Shown: positions 25,425 to 37,725, numbered from the stretch's first letter. The stretch: DNA of 64,000 bases from Aplectana chamaeleonis (GCA_029168955.1 JAPDOI010000063.1:1550001-1614000), one strand, 5' to 3'. A program made the numbers and translations. The notes: generated from the letters alone by a model not told the origin.

Positions 25425-25830
25425 TTCGATTTCCGATGGTTTTTGGCCTTCCGATTTCCGAATTCCGAAAACAAGCCTGAAAATGCGGAAGAAATCGGAA
25501 ATATTCACGAGATAAAAAATGTTTACGCTCTCCCTGCCCAAATCCCCAGAAGGTTAATTTAGGCGCTGAATTTGGATTCGAGGTCCGTTTTCACTTTTCA
25601 CAAAGCCAGAGTTGATTGAGTTTGCATGAAAACTTTCAGTAAAGAAGGATGAGTTCAAGTTTTTTTGGTACGCGCAGTCACCAGGGGGAGCGTTAAGAAT
25701 TTCACTGAATGTATTTCCGATTTCCGCATTCCGATTTCCGATGGTTTTTGGCGTTCCGATTTCCGAATTCCGATTCTCGAAATTGAGAAGGTCCTTCCGA
25801 TTTCCGATTTCCGAAGTTCAGAAAAAAATT
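25425..25830. repeat. TTCCGAT heptamer-rich tract, two clusters
   Basis: Many copies of TTCCGAT/TTTCCGA occur at 25425-25475 and 25708-25815. The longer block containing GATGGTTTTTGGC and TTCCGATTTCCGAATTCCGA is present in both clusters, which points to duplication of a simple-sequence tract. Confidence 0.6.
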
Positions 25831-26702
25831 CCGCTCATCCCTGATTCCGACCACTTGAGAAGTTCAATTATTAAGCTGTTTGAAAAATCAGCTGCCTTAT
25901 TCGGGAACATCGAAGCATCCCACTTTCATAAGTTCCTTCAGTGGTCACATTCGCATATGAATACTTGACCTCGAGCCATTCAATCAAATACTCTAACTCA
26001 TTCACGACCATGCCTTATTAGAGACTTAAACGTGGGCATAATCCCGCTCCCCCTTCCTTTCGTCACAGCGTTTGCATGGCCCTGGGTTCACCGGCTATGA
26101 ATGTATGCTCGCAGTTAACCCTCCCAGCGGCTGCGGAAAGTAACTCTTCCAGTGCGTGGGCTGCTCGTCGACTTCGGGGAGAGGTTGAAACTTCCGGGAC
26201 TGCGAAAGTTTTATTCATCTAACGAACACTTCTTTTTTACAAAAGAGAAGCGAAACCCAAATCAGGTCGCCCAGATAAACTATCAAGTGAGCTCAGTAGA
26301 CGTGTTGCCCGTCAAAAGATCAACAGGTCTAAAGAACACAACTTAAAAAAAAAGAAACACAATGCGGGTGGCGAGCTCCGACTTTCTGAGTTAGGAGCTG
26401 CGCGTAAAATCAATAAATACAGCCCTTCGGACCGATTGATTGTTACAGCTGGGTTGTTAGGTTAGTGATGTCGTTTTGTTGTATTTCATAGTTATTAGTG
26501 TGCAATAGAACAGTCCCGACAGAGACTTTAAAAACCGAAAGCTAGCCATCAAACGCTTTCAACGAGGAAGTCTCCAACAGAAGATTGAAAAATCATTTTA
26601 AACCTGAGCTATCGTGAACAATAATTTCCCACAGAAGGAAACAAATGTAAAAAGAGATCAAACTACTACTTTATACAAAAGTAATGAAGGAAACAAAATA
26701 AT

Positions 26703-29700
26703 CTAGTGGAAATGCGAACGTCTTCGCTCAATCTTATGCAGATGTGAACATCTTCGCTCCATCATCCTTGGCGCTTGGGAAACCTGTGTTGCATTAACTA
26801 CCGATACTGAATTCTTCCGCCATGGATGAATACAACGCCGCCCAATTTCGCGGTTGAAACAGACCGAAACCAAACTGCAACGATGGATATAACTTCTTCA
26901 ACTTTTCGATGTAGCATGTGAATATTTGGTAACAACTCTGAGAACAGACTGGTTCTCCAGCAGCATCTAGAACCTAGAGCTTGCGACACCCATCTATAGA
27001 CTGAAGTCATCACATGATGATCTTACTTACCCTCCGCTTGCATGGGCCAGTTCCCATGTGGTTGCTGTAGTGAAAGCCGCAATGACTCCACTCATAGGGC
27101 GAGCGATCACGTGGAAGCAGAACAGTGTGAAGCAGTAGATGAGACTCACAATAAAACCCTAGAGAACTTTGAAAGCTAGTCATGCAAAGAAGGCAAATCT
27201 CTTACTCATGTTGAATTCAGCAATGCGAACCTGCAGAAAAAACATCAATTCTCGTCGCCTTCTTGCTGCGATAAACGGCGATTGCGTTGGCGCGGTAACA
27301 CCGTGCAGATTCTGAAATGGGAACTAAAAAAGGACTAGTTTTGATAAATTTCAGGTCTATGGAAAATTCTACACTCAGTTTAGCTTCAAGAGCAAAAGAG
27401 TAGGTTGGTGTGATTATAAGACCCGATTCGGCGTAAATTTGAGATTCGCATTTAAAGCCAATGGTCGCGATAAAGTATGCTTGTCTTCCTTTCCTCTCTA
27501 AACCCTTCTCTGGATTCAGAATAGTAAGACCTATAAGAAAAATTAGGGAAAAAAATCCCAGTTTTGGGCCTAATTTGAGCCTAAACTTTGCTGTCTTTTG
27601 ATGTTGGACGAGCCCACTCCACATCATCGGCATAGATGATCTCTGATATCAAGAACATCAGCTGGCTTGAAATTGAATTTCAACCTTCGGACTGACCTGC
27701 TCGAATATTAATGTACTCATCTTGTCGAAAACATTGACTGAAGCGTTTGCTCTCATTGTTCAACTGTTTATATTACGTAAATTTGCATTTATTTCTTCCT
27801 CAGAAAGTTAATGATTTTCGACTGCTCGACATGAGACTGCGATCTTTTTGGGCGGCGCTGTGCACCTGTGCACGAACTGGCATCTTTGGGCCCTAGAAAC
27901 TCTAATTCTAGCCCGTTTTCACCGTGCTACCTGCATAGTTTTTCAGCTGTTTTCGATCTAAGATGATTTTTGTAGTTTTTCGATAATGTTTTTGATCGTG
28001 ACCATTGCCTTTAAAGTATATCCAAACCGCCTTGTGTTTAGAAATGAAGGTTTTCAATGGTACCTTCCGCTAGTTCTGTTTACTAAAGAGGCAATACAGA
28101 AATAAGGAAAATTTTAATATGATTTTTTTTGCATGTACTATGCCTGAAATAGGCCGCTCAGGATACGAAATTACATGAGATTTTAGAGATGGAGCCAAGA
28201 ATTCTCTATAACTATTGAGCAACGAACTGAGGACGGTCGAGCACGCATTACTCAGCCGCTTCATTATACTGAGCATTGAGCCTACGTCACCTTTTTTCGG
28301 GTGAAATTCTTAATACTTCAATTCGTTCCAGTGCGTCCAGCGCATGACATATTGCTGAGTTTCACAGTTTCAGTTCAGCTTTGCAGAGCGTGGATGCGTA
28401 CCGAACGAATTTTTTGTAGTTTGAATAGCGTAATTGTATCAATAGAGACAACGATGCCGAACAATGTAACACTGTATCCAAGATCCATATAGTCTGATAG
28501 AAAAGAACCACAAGGTGAATCCCTGAATCTCCACTGCAGTCTGTCATCGTCGAAGTAGTGGTTGCAGTCAGCTGAAGAGAAAAATCAGCTTTTTGAACAA
28601 TAAAAGAGTCTGGGCCTGGAAGAAATTTCAAAGGCATGACGATCGGCGAAATGGGTATGAGCTCCATCATTGACTGCCCGAAAATTGACGGATTGATCTT
28701 GCTCACAGAGTGTTCCAAAATTCTATATGACATAGATTTGTGATGCTCATGTTTTTGCCACAATAATTTTTGGATAATTTTGTGTCTCAGGTTCATGTTT
28801 TGAGCACTATTCTGTTGATATTGATTTTCAAGTTAGTATGATCGAAACTAAACCGAAGGGCTCCGCCAACAACGCAAAGCTGTTTTTCTTTGAAGACACA
28901 TAGCGACACATTGGCAATGCGCTCGAACTGTCCAATTCTTAGTCAACTGTTTTATTCAGCTTGGTATAATCCCCACCACAGTTAGTAGAGGCAGAAAGAC
29001 CAGGCAGAGGCACAGTCCAACCTCATATTCATTTTCAGTTTTTCTGCCTATCTTGAAGACGGTCCTTTTCGATTCCCATGATGTCTTTGGAATCGTACAA
29101 GACCGTCCGGAAGCGGAGTTATGGCCCTTCAAAGATTAAGCTGCGGAAACATAGTGGACGAGTTTTCCGAGGCTTCTAACTTCCGTCATATACAACCGAT
29201 GTTTGCGAGCTGACCAGAATAAAGAGAGAAGCTGAGAATGACGGGAAAAACGGGACTTTTGATCGAGAGCCATAGCTCAACTCGCCACTGTTGAGCTTGA
29301 AAGATCGTAAAAGTGGCGTGCCAAGGTGGCTTGCTGATGTAGGCGCCCCAGAGTGGCTTCCCCTTATATCTCGCCTATCCAGAGAAATCGAGAGCTCGCA
29401 CTAGGCAGGTGATATATGGGGGGACTCTGCTTTTATAACTTTGGAGAAATCTCAGATTTCACCCCTGACCTTGGACTGTGCCTTCAAGGCTGATAATGGG
29501 GTGCGCATCCAAGCCAACCGCAAAAATGGCATCAGTACCGTCTGGTGCTATAAACTTGCAGCCAAATGCCAAAGATCGTGCTCAACCGAACATGAAGAGG
29601 CTTGGAGTCGCTCCAGCCGGTGGTGTGCTTGACCCCAAAGAGGCCACCCTCATGTATGTCTCCTGTGTTCATATGTTCAACTACGGAGAAGAGGACACCA

Positions 29701-32700
29701 GCAATGATCGTATCACCATAGAATGGTGCAACACCCCTGATGGAACCTCCAAGCAGTCGAGACGCAATTGATTTCAGGGAGATGGTTATTTTTGTAAGAA
29801 AAAGCTGCCAAATGGATACAATCATTAGGGGTGTGTATGTAATTAAAACAATATTCGTCAGAAAGAACCTGAACTTCCGCTCATCTTATGTTGAGCAGAC
29901 CCGCCTGCTGATTGCCTTCAACAAGTTGCAGAGAGACAAAAAGTGCACGAAGCCTGGGACCACTGCATCGATGTCAAGCATCACTCCATGACCTTCTCAA
30001 ATGGGAAAGTTCTCACAGTGAACCAATAACGATGCACAGAAACGATCAGTTTCCAATAAAGCCGTATTAAGGATGCCTCACCGCGAACAAAATTACGAGA
30101 AGGATGATTCATACGACTTCTGTGATAGTTTTGGAAGACATCAGTATCAATGGCATCAAATCTTGGAGCTTTCTACAAGACCGCGAGATTCGTTCAACAG
30201 AAGTGTGAAAGACTTCCAGACATTAACGCATTCTAAAGTGGTCTGTTGCTGGTGCTGCTCGCATGATTTCTTCACCCAGGCTTGTCCATGGGGACACTGA
30301 TCCAGACTGCAATCAGTGAATCTCGACATGCAAATTTGGGCCCTTGAAGAACCTTATTCCAGAAAGTCTTGGATGAAATAGATGACAACTGCCTTGGTGA
30401 CCTTTTACAGGACATTTCTAGATCGAGCCTTTGTTACGCTTCATCAGCAGGATGATCAAAGGCGTCAACTTTTTTTCTTGGAATTCGTGTTGGTGTAAAA
30501 AAATCCATTAATATCTGCGCACCAATTTGTATGGAACGCCCTGTAGATCAAAAGGTATGCTATCCTGCTACAGCCAGGGAAAATTTTATCGAGAACAGCA
30601 TCGCATGTGCCAATGCGTGTCTATTCTATAGAAACGAACTTTTAGACAACAAATGGAAGAGTTCTAAGTGAAGAGCATGTGGATTCTCGTTGGAGTTTTT
30701 CATTACGTGTGAAAACCCACGGTGAAAATAGATGGAGAAGTATGCCAAACTGATAATAATGATGAAGGATATTATATACACTGTATTGTGCAGCGTAAAA
30801 TAAATACGATAGAAATTCGGAAAAGAAATAGCAGCAAATCTATTTATCGATATGAACAGAATAGAGTGATAGGCGGTCGTTTGGAAAAGAAGTCCCACTT
30901 GTCCGACTGTGTTGTTGATTATGTCCCAGTTATCCGGAAGCCCGCTGAAACCAAGAGAGCCATATTCTTTTTTTTTGTCCACGGAGATTCATTCCGAGCA
31001 TTTGAAATAAGTGCGATCTACTCTAAATCGGTGTAAAGACATTTTCATTATTTGTTCTCGCGAGCTTACAAAGAGTGATCGTCCTGAACTAGCGCAGTGC
31101 AATTTTACTCTTACTAATTTCATTTTTGGCCTTTCAGCTTTTCATGTGTCCATTATCCTGGTATCTAAACAGAACTCAGGGCAATTTACACACTCCAGCA
31201 CACACATGAAAGACACCTGCCAATTCTGTTGTAATTGAACGCAAGTTATACACGTCAGGAGTACATTTTTTGAGTTCCTTTTTAATAAGGTGAAATAATT
31301 TCTTGATGAAAAACCTACAATATCATGACAGGAACGACCCAGAATAGAAAAATCAACAGCACAAAGATGTTTGACACCATATGAGTTGTCATAAGCATTC
31401 CGAATGAGTTGCGAAACATTGGCAGAGAGACCATGCACGCTGTAGATATACCGTTTAGCATTAATCCGGAAATCGCTATCTGGAATAGATAGATGCAGAG
31501 TAGAGTCATGCTGTACCTGCCTAATGCCAACAGCTAAGGTTTCATTCACGAGAAGTCGTTGATTGGGGGGGGGGGTGAAAGGCGGATTCAGCAATTAGTG
31601 GTGGTAACGGAAACGTTGAAAATCAGCCGTGTCTCGCACACTTTTCTTTGACTTTCCGACCCGCTGCTCCCTTGCCTCTTTCGTAGATAAGACAAATGAA
31701 AATACACCAATACTGTGACAATGACTAGCTTCGTTCGGGCGATCGACATTTTAGAGTTTGAAGGCAGCATGCACGCTCGTAACCATGGTTGAGATAACAG
31801 AATACGTCGAACCGTACATTTTAGAGCACGGCGGTATAGAAGTGTCAAAAACGAACTAAAACGCTGCTGTAAGACTGAAAAGTCTGCGCCGCTCTGCACC
31901 TGCTCTGCCCCTGTATTTGCACCACAGGTACAGAGCAAGGGTGCAGTGGCATTTTCAGGCTGCAACGTGTGTGAATGACCCAATAAATGAACGACACACT
32001 TTGACAATGGTGAAAATTGCACAGCACTGTGTTTTGGGCGAGAAGGAAAAATACAGGGGATGGACGGATACAGGACAGGTCCAGCTTGCTGCTCATGTAA
32101 CGCCTTTTTGGATACTTTATGACACTTCCAACGACCTAGGCGTTGTGTCTCAAGCCATATCGCTCGATTTGCACAGCCGTCTCGCTCACAATTACAAGCG
32201 TGGATGTTGCCTTCAAGACGTTTAAATAGAATATTTAGGTGGATCGAGCGAGGCGGCAGTCATAGGTGATTGAACCGGGAATAAAGCATCCGAGTGGGGA
32301 TAATAAGCCTGTTGGGCCCTGTGAGAGTTGGTTGACAAACTGAGACCCACCCGGTCGATACGCACCGAAATAGTGACAGGCGGGTGCAAACAACCCACCC
32401 CATAAGTTCGTCTGCGACCGTCTGCTTGTTTCCGCACTTCACCCAGTCGATACTCGTGTTCCACGCGCTCACGTGGGCAGGGCCAATGCACCCGGGGTAG
32501 GATTTTCCGCCCCGGACATAGTCAGTTTTTCGACCAAGTCTGACGGCGCCTTGCTTGCGAATATTCAGTTTCCTGTCCACCACTATTGTTCTTAATATCT
32601 TCACGTGCTGATGATGTCAACTCGTAAACCATACCACTGCGGTCACTCCAGCCAGCCAAAGTGCATCAGTCCGAGTTGGCAGCTTGTATTCATCCACCAT
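26703..32700 (-). CDS. srxA: Srx-family seven-transmembrane chemoreceptor, 7 exons, 333 aa
   Basis: Coding exons (minus strand, 5' to 3'): 32700-32635, 31479-31319, 30944-30721, 28571-28402, 27311-27231, 27158-27031, 26874-26703 (TAG at 26705-26703). All junctions keep frame; most acceptors are TTTCAG/TTCCAG-like. Residues 16-34 form TM1 (ending in LNG), then RNSFGML (45-51), TM2 about 56-76, TM3 about 92-116 containing SINRFAAI with N110-R111-F112 in the DRY position, TM4 132-149, TM5 178-200, a basic RRRRE patch (224-228), TM6 235-253, and TM7 with WELAHASGG (269-277) followed by the FNREI tail motif (283-287). These are hallmarks of Pfam 7TM_GPCR_Srx, nematode receptors thought to act in chemosensory neuron cilia; ligand and G protein are unknown. 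Usual family length is about 300-350 aa. Introns 3 and 4 carry MITEs, and intron 3 an MSP pseudogene. I see no disabling change. The weakest points are the GTGGGT (exon 3) and GTACGC (exon 4) donors, although srxB shares both. Confidence 0.86.
27452..28014. mobile_element. TTAA-flanked MITE in srxA intron 4
   Basis: The ends are TTAAAGCCAATGGTCGCGAT and GATCGTGACCATTGCCTTTAA-type. It lies wholly within the intron between exons 4 and 5 of srxA, with no effect on exons. Confidence 0.62.
29008..29487. mobile_element. TTAA-family MITE (T1) in srxA intron 3
   Basis: It starts GGCACAGTCCAACCTCA and ends CCTTGGACTGTGCC. The TTAA is eroded at both ends. The MSP pseudogene begins about 40 bp further on. 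Confidence 0.6.
29526..29828 (+). pseudogene. Major sperm protein (MSP) processed pseudogene, internally deleted, with a stop codon
   Basis: The reading starts [13 protein letters not shown] and continues [19 protein letters not shown] and [17 protein letters not shown], then FQGDG and a degraded [10 protein letters not shown] end. These are the N-terminus, mid-strand and C-terminus of nematode MSP, the actin-independent motility protein of amoeboid sperm. About 26-28 residues are missing after residue 17, where the conserved N-A-P-Y...Y-H-I-K segment should be. The conserved tryptophan of the REWFQGDG motif is TGA (29773-29775). No introns are present, as expected for a retrocopy, although many nematode MSP genes are naturally intronless. 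It lies inside intron 3 of srxA on the opposite strand, about 40 bp right of a MITE end. It is not a working gene. Confidence 0.88.
29835..30062 (+). pseudogene. Unidentified 3'-end gene fragment, frameshifted, with AATAAA
   Basis: Just after the MSP pseudogene a coding-like stretch reads [20 protein letters not shown]. After a frame change near 29945 it continues [20 protein letters not shown] and ends at TAA near 30027. An AATAAA poly(A) signal follows at 30055-30060. The codon pattern and the downstream signal suggest a retrocopied mRNA tail. I do not recognise the protein family. It could be part of the same retrotransposition event as the MSP copy or a separate insertion. Confidence 0.35.
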
Positions 32701-33420
32701 TTCCTGAAGAATCTTACAACTCTTCATTAAACCTGGAGCTGGAAATCCCACTACTAGTCTGAAAAATAATGAGACGTTATAAAATAATGGACGTACGAGT
32801 GCTTGATGAGTTTCCACAGTAGACACAGACATTTGAAAATGAGTAGCATACACAATAGATAAGAACTTCCAGAATACCGTAGGCTAAAATTTCCAAAAAA
32901 ATAGCATTCACGCGAGGCGAGGATTCCTGCAACAGTTTTCATCGTAGGGTCACCTGTTTTCTATGTAAAGGTGGCAGACGCAGTATACAGACCGCTGAAT
33001 CTTTCTATCGACGATATGACTGAAGTTTTAAACGAACATTCTAGCGATCAGCTATAAAGGAGGATTAGCTCGGAAATGAACACTCAGAACAAAACATTTG
33101 ACCAAATCCTGAAGAATGCCAGCGCGCGCTTACAAATGCTAGGGAGCATTACCGAGATTAACAAATAAGGAAACAGAGCCGCCTTCTCTACTAGAGCGGA
33201 TGCCGTTGACGCTTTCAAAGCTAGGTTAGCTACTGAGCACCTGGAAGAGTAGTTAGTCAGCATCAATACTATGTATGTTCGCCATGTATAATCAATCATT
33301 TTTGAGAAGACAAGAGTACAAGCAGGTGCAAAGAGCTTGGCTGGCTTTTGAACAGCATGTGTTATGTTATATTAAATTGAAAGTTGCGGTTCAAGCTCGG
33401 ACATACGCGTCATAAAATCT
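32701..33420 (-). promoter_or_regulatory. Upstream region of srxA conserved with srxB
   Basis: About 700 bp upstream of the srxA start align recognisably with the region upstream of srxB (45795-46500). Shared blocks include GCGGATGC followed by GTTGACGC near 33195 and 46245, and ACAAGAGTACA/GCAAGAGTACA near 33308 and 46384. This shows that the duplication carried the 5' region with it and that promoter elements probably lie here. No TATA box or specific transcription factor site can be named. A trans-splice acceptor is plausible but cannot be located by eye. Confidence 0.4.
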
Positions 33421-35285
33421 GCTAAGACTATTCTCATGGACACGAGTAACTCCTATTATGTACGGTGGCGCTGGCTGTTTTTGGCGTCGCGTGGTGCACC
33501 ACGGCGAACGCGCCTCTCAACCAGAGGGGATGAGGGGAGGAGCCTCAGTCGCAGGTTGAAATTCCAGTAGGGAGAGCGGCTTCCCCTCATGTTTAGACGG
33601 CATCACGCTTCTAAATACATTTTAGTGGTTCAGTGAATGCGTATATATTCTTCAAAGTTCCCTACATACTTAATTAACTAAGCGAGGATATCAAGCATAC
33701 TACATTATCCTTTCCAATAATACACACATAACAAAGCATACAGTGCCTTTCAGGACCATAAAGGCACACTAATTTCATGAAATTCTAAAACTTACAATAT
33801 GTATGGAACCTAGTACAGTATTCGAGTACCCTCCGTACACGTACTCTGCCATAGTCGTAACTTTCTTTCTAGTTTCTATGATAAATATTTTTGGAGCATT
33901 TTTTGGTTTTACACTGTCTCAGAACTATAAAGGCAGTCAAGAAATAGTTGTTGTTTTTGATGACGGGGTCAGAATCACTCGTCCATTACTCACTGAAGCA
34001 TTTATTTTTTCTAGTTACTGTAGTTTACCGTGAATTGGTGCTCTCTACCAAAAATCAAATTCAAGTGGATGTGTTGCGAAAAACCTGGACACTCCATTGG
34101 AGAGAACGTTGCATAATCAAGGAATTTTATCGATTGCATCGGCACACTTCTCTATTCTCAGGATACATGTAGGACCGAGAATACTAGAAGGAATATCGAG
34201 AACGCTGGAATCAGGACAAAAACGGCGGGTATGGATGCCTAACAGAGTGTGCGCTACTCGAAGCAATTCTTGCCCAATCACGCATTGCGGCAGTACGGTA
34301 GATGACTGAGCAATTCTACGACCGATCGACGCCACGGCAGGAATGAATATGATCGCGCCATCACACGCAAATGAGGAGAAAAGCCAAGATACAGATTATA
34401 TGGCATATGCTTCTCATCACAAAAATTCATAGAAGGGCGAACGGCCGTGAAAGATTTGCGACTTCCGTATAGCAGAGCCGTGAAACGATCAATAAACCCC
34501 CTAATATCCCTAGAACTGACATCAGACACATTTTTTCCGAGATTTTGAGCCGTTTTCGTTCCATTACCGCTTCTGGAATTGGTTTTTTTCCATCAGGGTA
34601 CTGCACGAGGCCCCCTCCAATGCCAATTTTGCTCACCCCCCCCCTGTGGGGGCCCACATCAACGCCGAACCCTGTTTTCCATATCCCTACTCGCTCTCCA
34701 TTGAGCAGAAATCCGCCTAGTTTGCATTGTGTACAATGTGGTGCAAAAATTCTGGAACTCCTCAGTTTCTTTTAACATTAGCCTCGATTTCCAATTTGGG
34801 GCTACAACATAATTACCACTGTGTTGAAGGTCACAAAAAAACCCTTATAACTAGTTTCACATGTCTAGTCGAATGAAAGGAAAAGATTACATTGAAACAA
34901 AAATACACATTTTCAAGTGGGACGACAGAATCATGAAGACACCATTGTTTCTTTCCGTTGAACAACTTTTTAAAAAACGGATGAATAAATATTGTGAATG
35001 CAAGATGAGGCATTGTAGGGTTTTCACGAGAAGAGCTTGAATAGCAATTCCGGCTCCCTGAACTTAACGCCCGTAGAATGAAATTGTATTTACGTTTAGC
35101 AGTCAATACGATATCTCTTATTGTGATCTTCAACCTTGAAGTTGTCTCCGTAACTCACACCTAGATAGCGGATTTCTTGATGGGTTGATTAATGGGTTTT
35201 TCGCCAGTAGTAAACTCAAAATCAGCGGTGTTTTTACCGAGACGCATCACAGTGGTTTTGTTATCAGTTCCAAGCCATATACCAG
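33421..35285. other. Intergenic between srxA and the mariner
   Basis: An ORF at 33803-34033 has one hydrophobic stretch (VVTFFLVSMINIFGAFFGF) but no partner exon. The rest is unclassified. Confidence 0.35.
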
Positions 35286-36515
35286 GTTGTTCAATAGGTT
35301 TTGTCATTAGATAAGAGCGGTCGTTGCTACTGCCCTAAACTTTTTTGTTTTGTTGGTAGACTCTTCATATGAACGTATGTGAAGTTCCATTTCAATCGGT
35401 CAATCCATTCTCTGCTTGCAAGCCATTTAGTTTCGCCGTGTCACAGCAATGGAGAAACTTGAATATCGTGCAGTGATAAAATTCATAATTTTGGAAGGTG
35501 TAGCACGAAAAGAAATTCACGCGCCAATGTTAAAAGTGTATAATGATTGTTCACCTACGCACAAGCCTTGAAGACGATCCACATGAAGGACGTCCAAAAA
35601 ACGTATCAACACCAGAAATCATAGCCAAAATACAGAATATGGTTTTGGAAGATCGTCGGTTGACTGAGAGAGATTTAGTAGAGGCTCTACACATCTCATT
35701 AGGCAGTGTGAGTCATATTTTTTTATGAAATTCTGGGTTTTAGAAAGCTGTGTGCACAATGGGTGCAGCATTCGATAACAATGGAACAAAAACACATTTG
35801 AATGCAAGTTTCTCACCAACATTCGGAGCGTTTTCAAAAGGATAAAGTGGATTTTGGGCGTGGAATCATCACTATGGATGAGACTTGGGTCTATCACCAT
35901 GATTCTGAAACAAAACAAGAGGCTAAACAGGCGTTTGAACGTGGTTGTTCGGCTTCGAAACGAGTTCGTGTCCGGAAATCGGCCAAGAAGGTTATGGCAT
36001 CAGTTTTTTGGGATGCTAAAGGAATTTGTTTGTGGATTACGCACAAACTGGTAAAACGGATAATCTTCAATATTATTGCAACCCTTTAGACCAGTTGAAG
36101 GAAAAGTTTCGAGAAAAATGACCCGGTTTGCACAAGAAAAAATCCTCTTCTATCAGGACAATGCACCGCGTCACAAGAGCATTTTGACAATGGCTAAAAT
36201 CCATGAATTAGAGTTCGAATTGTCGGAGCATCCTCCGTATTCATCAGATTTGGCCCCCATCAACTTCCATTTGTTCCCAGAACTCGAAAAATGTATGCGT
36301 GGCAAGCGTTTTTCATCACATGAAGAGGTCATAACGGCTGTTGAAGCGTATTTTGCAGACCTTCCGAAATCTCACTTCAGGGATAGGATCCACAGATTTG
36401 AGGATCGTTGGAGCAAGTGTATTAATATTCAGGGAGATTGTACTGAATAACAAAGTTTATTTTGAATCATAAAATTGTGCTTTTTCTTGTAGAACGACAC
36501 AACTTATTGAACAAC
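35286..36515 (+). mobile_element. Mariner transposon (irritans-like), defective
   Basis: The element is about 1.23 kb. Its inverted ends share GTTGTTCAATA(G/A)GTT(T/G)TGTC (left about 35286-35306; right, reverse complement, about 36495-36515). The inner coding region resembles mariner transposases, which cut and paste DNA at TA sites with a DD34D catalytic triad. No TA duplication is obvious at the present edges. It lies in the 7 kb between srxA and srxB and is therefore not part of the duplicated receptor unit. Confidence 0.85.
35449..36450 (+). pseudogene. Mariner transposase pseudogene
   Basis: From the ATG at 35449 the reading gives MEKLEYRAVIKFIILEG, then after a frame change TPEIIAKIQNMVLEDRRLT (DNA-binding region), ITMDETWVYHHD with the first catalytic Asp, a KSAKKVMASVFWDAKGI block, ILFYQDNAPRHKSILTM with the second catalytic Asp, and YSSDLAPINFHLFPELEK, ending at TAA 36450. 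The third catalytic Asp, normally in the SDYHLF/SDFHLF motif, is Asn here. At least three frame breaks separate the blocks (near 35540, 35730 and 36060). Family: mariner DD34D, irritans-like. It cannot encode an active enzyme. Full-length relatives are about 345 aa, and this copy covers nearly all of that. Confidence 0.9.
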
Positions 36516-37725
36516 ATGGTGATCAGCAAGGATGCCCACATGAGTGGGCAACAGTCCGAAGTATCAGTGAGCTTGCGACAGAATGAGCACTGCTGACCGC
36601 CCTAGCAACCCCTATAGCCCTTATGAATACCTAATATGGCATACCGCCTCTAAGGGCATGAGGATTCGTAACACTCTTTGACGGAGTCTGGACCTGTCTG
36701 CCTCCTATTGAGTGGTGTTTACGTCAACATTGGAAGTACTCTGCTTGTGAGAGAATATATGCGACCCTGAGCAATCACCGAAGACATCTCGCCTACACTA
36801 CGCTCGAGCGAATATGACCTGGAAGGTTGTCGATGTTCCTTAGAGAGTGAACAAATGAAATATTTTCCTCCTGGAGTTTTTCTGACGAAAATTTGGTAAC
36901 CTATGTAGATGAAAAATAGGCAATTCTATATTTTTCCAGCCTGTAGAAGTGCACCCTCGTTCGTCCATTCCGCGCCCATGGTTGCTTGAGCAAAAGCTAG
37001 TCTAGGTGATTTCTGTTAGTCGATCAGATTTGAGGCAGGTTACGGCATCTCTGTTGCAAGTGAAGAGCACCTTATATATCTGCAACAATCGCTATTCTTA
37101 ACCATGGTGGCCCAGACTTTGCCAGGGGATACTTCAAGAACTTGCGCCCGTATTGGCGAGTTGCCATATTAGATGTTCCTCAGGTCTGGAGAGATATCTA
37201 GGACGAGCAGCACATCCGATCCTGATGCATGCTCACAGATACTTTGAACAGTTGCCCACACATGGGGGGACGTCTCAGCTGCGTCGGATTTTTCCTGTTT
37301 GCCGAGCCAATTATATCAAAAGCATGAACTTCACTTTGTTCAGTGATGGAGAGGTAAAAGGCGTTTGCTCGAGAAATGCCATACGTGCTTCATCCTGCAT
37401 TTACTATATATTTTTCGAAAAGAGAAAGCTGTTAAACAGGAAGAACTAACTCCCGGTGAGTCCTCATAACTTGCACCACAATTTGTAGGGGTTTTTTTTC
37501 CGGTCTTGAAGACGATGGCAATGTTGTTGTAACTCAAAATTGAAAATTGATCCTGGTACTAGGGAAGAGTGTAGCGTCCTTGAAATTTTGCGCCACTCTG
37601 TATAAAAGCCTACTTCCCTAGCCGTTACGCAGGATATGTTTTAGGTATTGAAGCTGCAATGAAAAACCAGTTAGGGACTTTACCCTGTATATTGTAAGCA
37701 TATACGAACCTGACTTAAACTGAGC
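36516..37725. other. Intergenic, nothing recognised
   Basis: No conserved motif or repeat end is visible between the mariner and the foldback cluster. Confidence 0.35.

Noticed and set aside
26893..26895. Alternative acceptor for exon 7 of srxA (and 40985 in srxB) adding seven residues
   Set aside because: The site GAAG/TGAG is poor, whereas GTTGCAG at 26875-26881 keeps frame and aligns exactly with exon 7 of srxC.
27231..27633. 138-codon minus-strand open frame over srxA exon 5
   Set aside because: Its frame differs from the conserved RRRRE...FFLQ frame that all three receptors share; it is a shadow frame running into the intron.
31560..31577. Run of ten or more Gs, considered as a structural signal
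   Set aside because: A single homopolymer in srxA intron 1; most simply a microsatellite.
33803..34033. Short ORF with one hydrophobic segment, considered as a receptor first exon
   Set aside because: It does not fit the Srx first-exon pattern, and no in-frame acceptor leads to a recognisable next exon.
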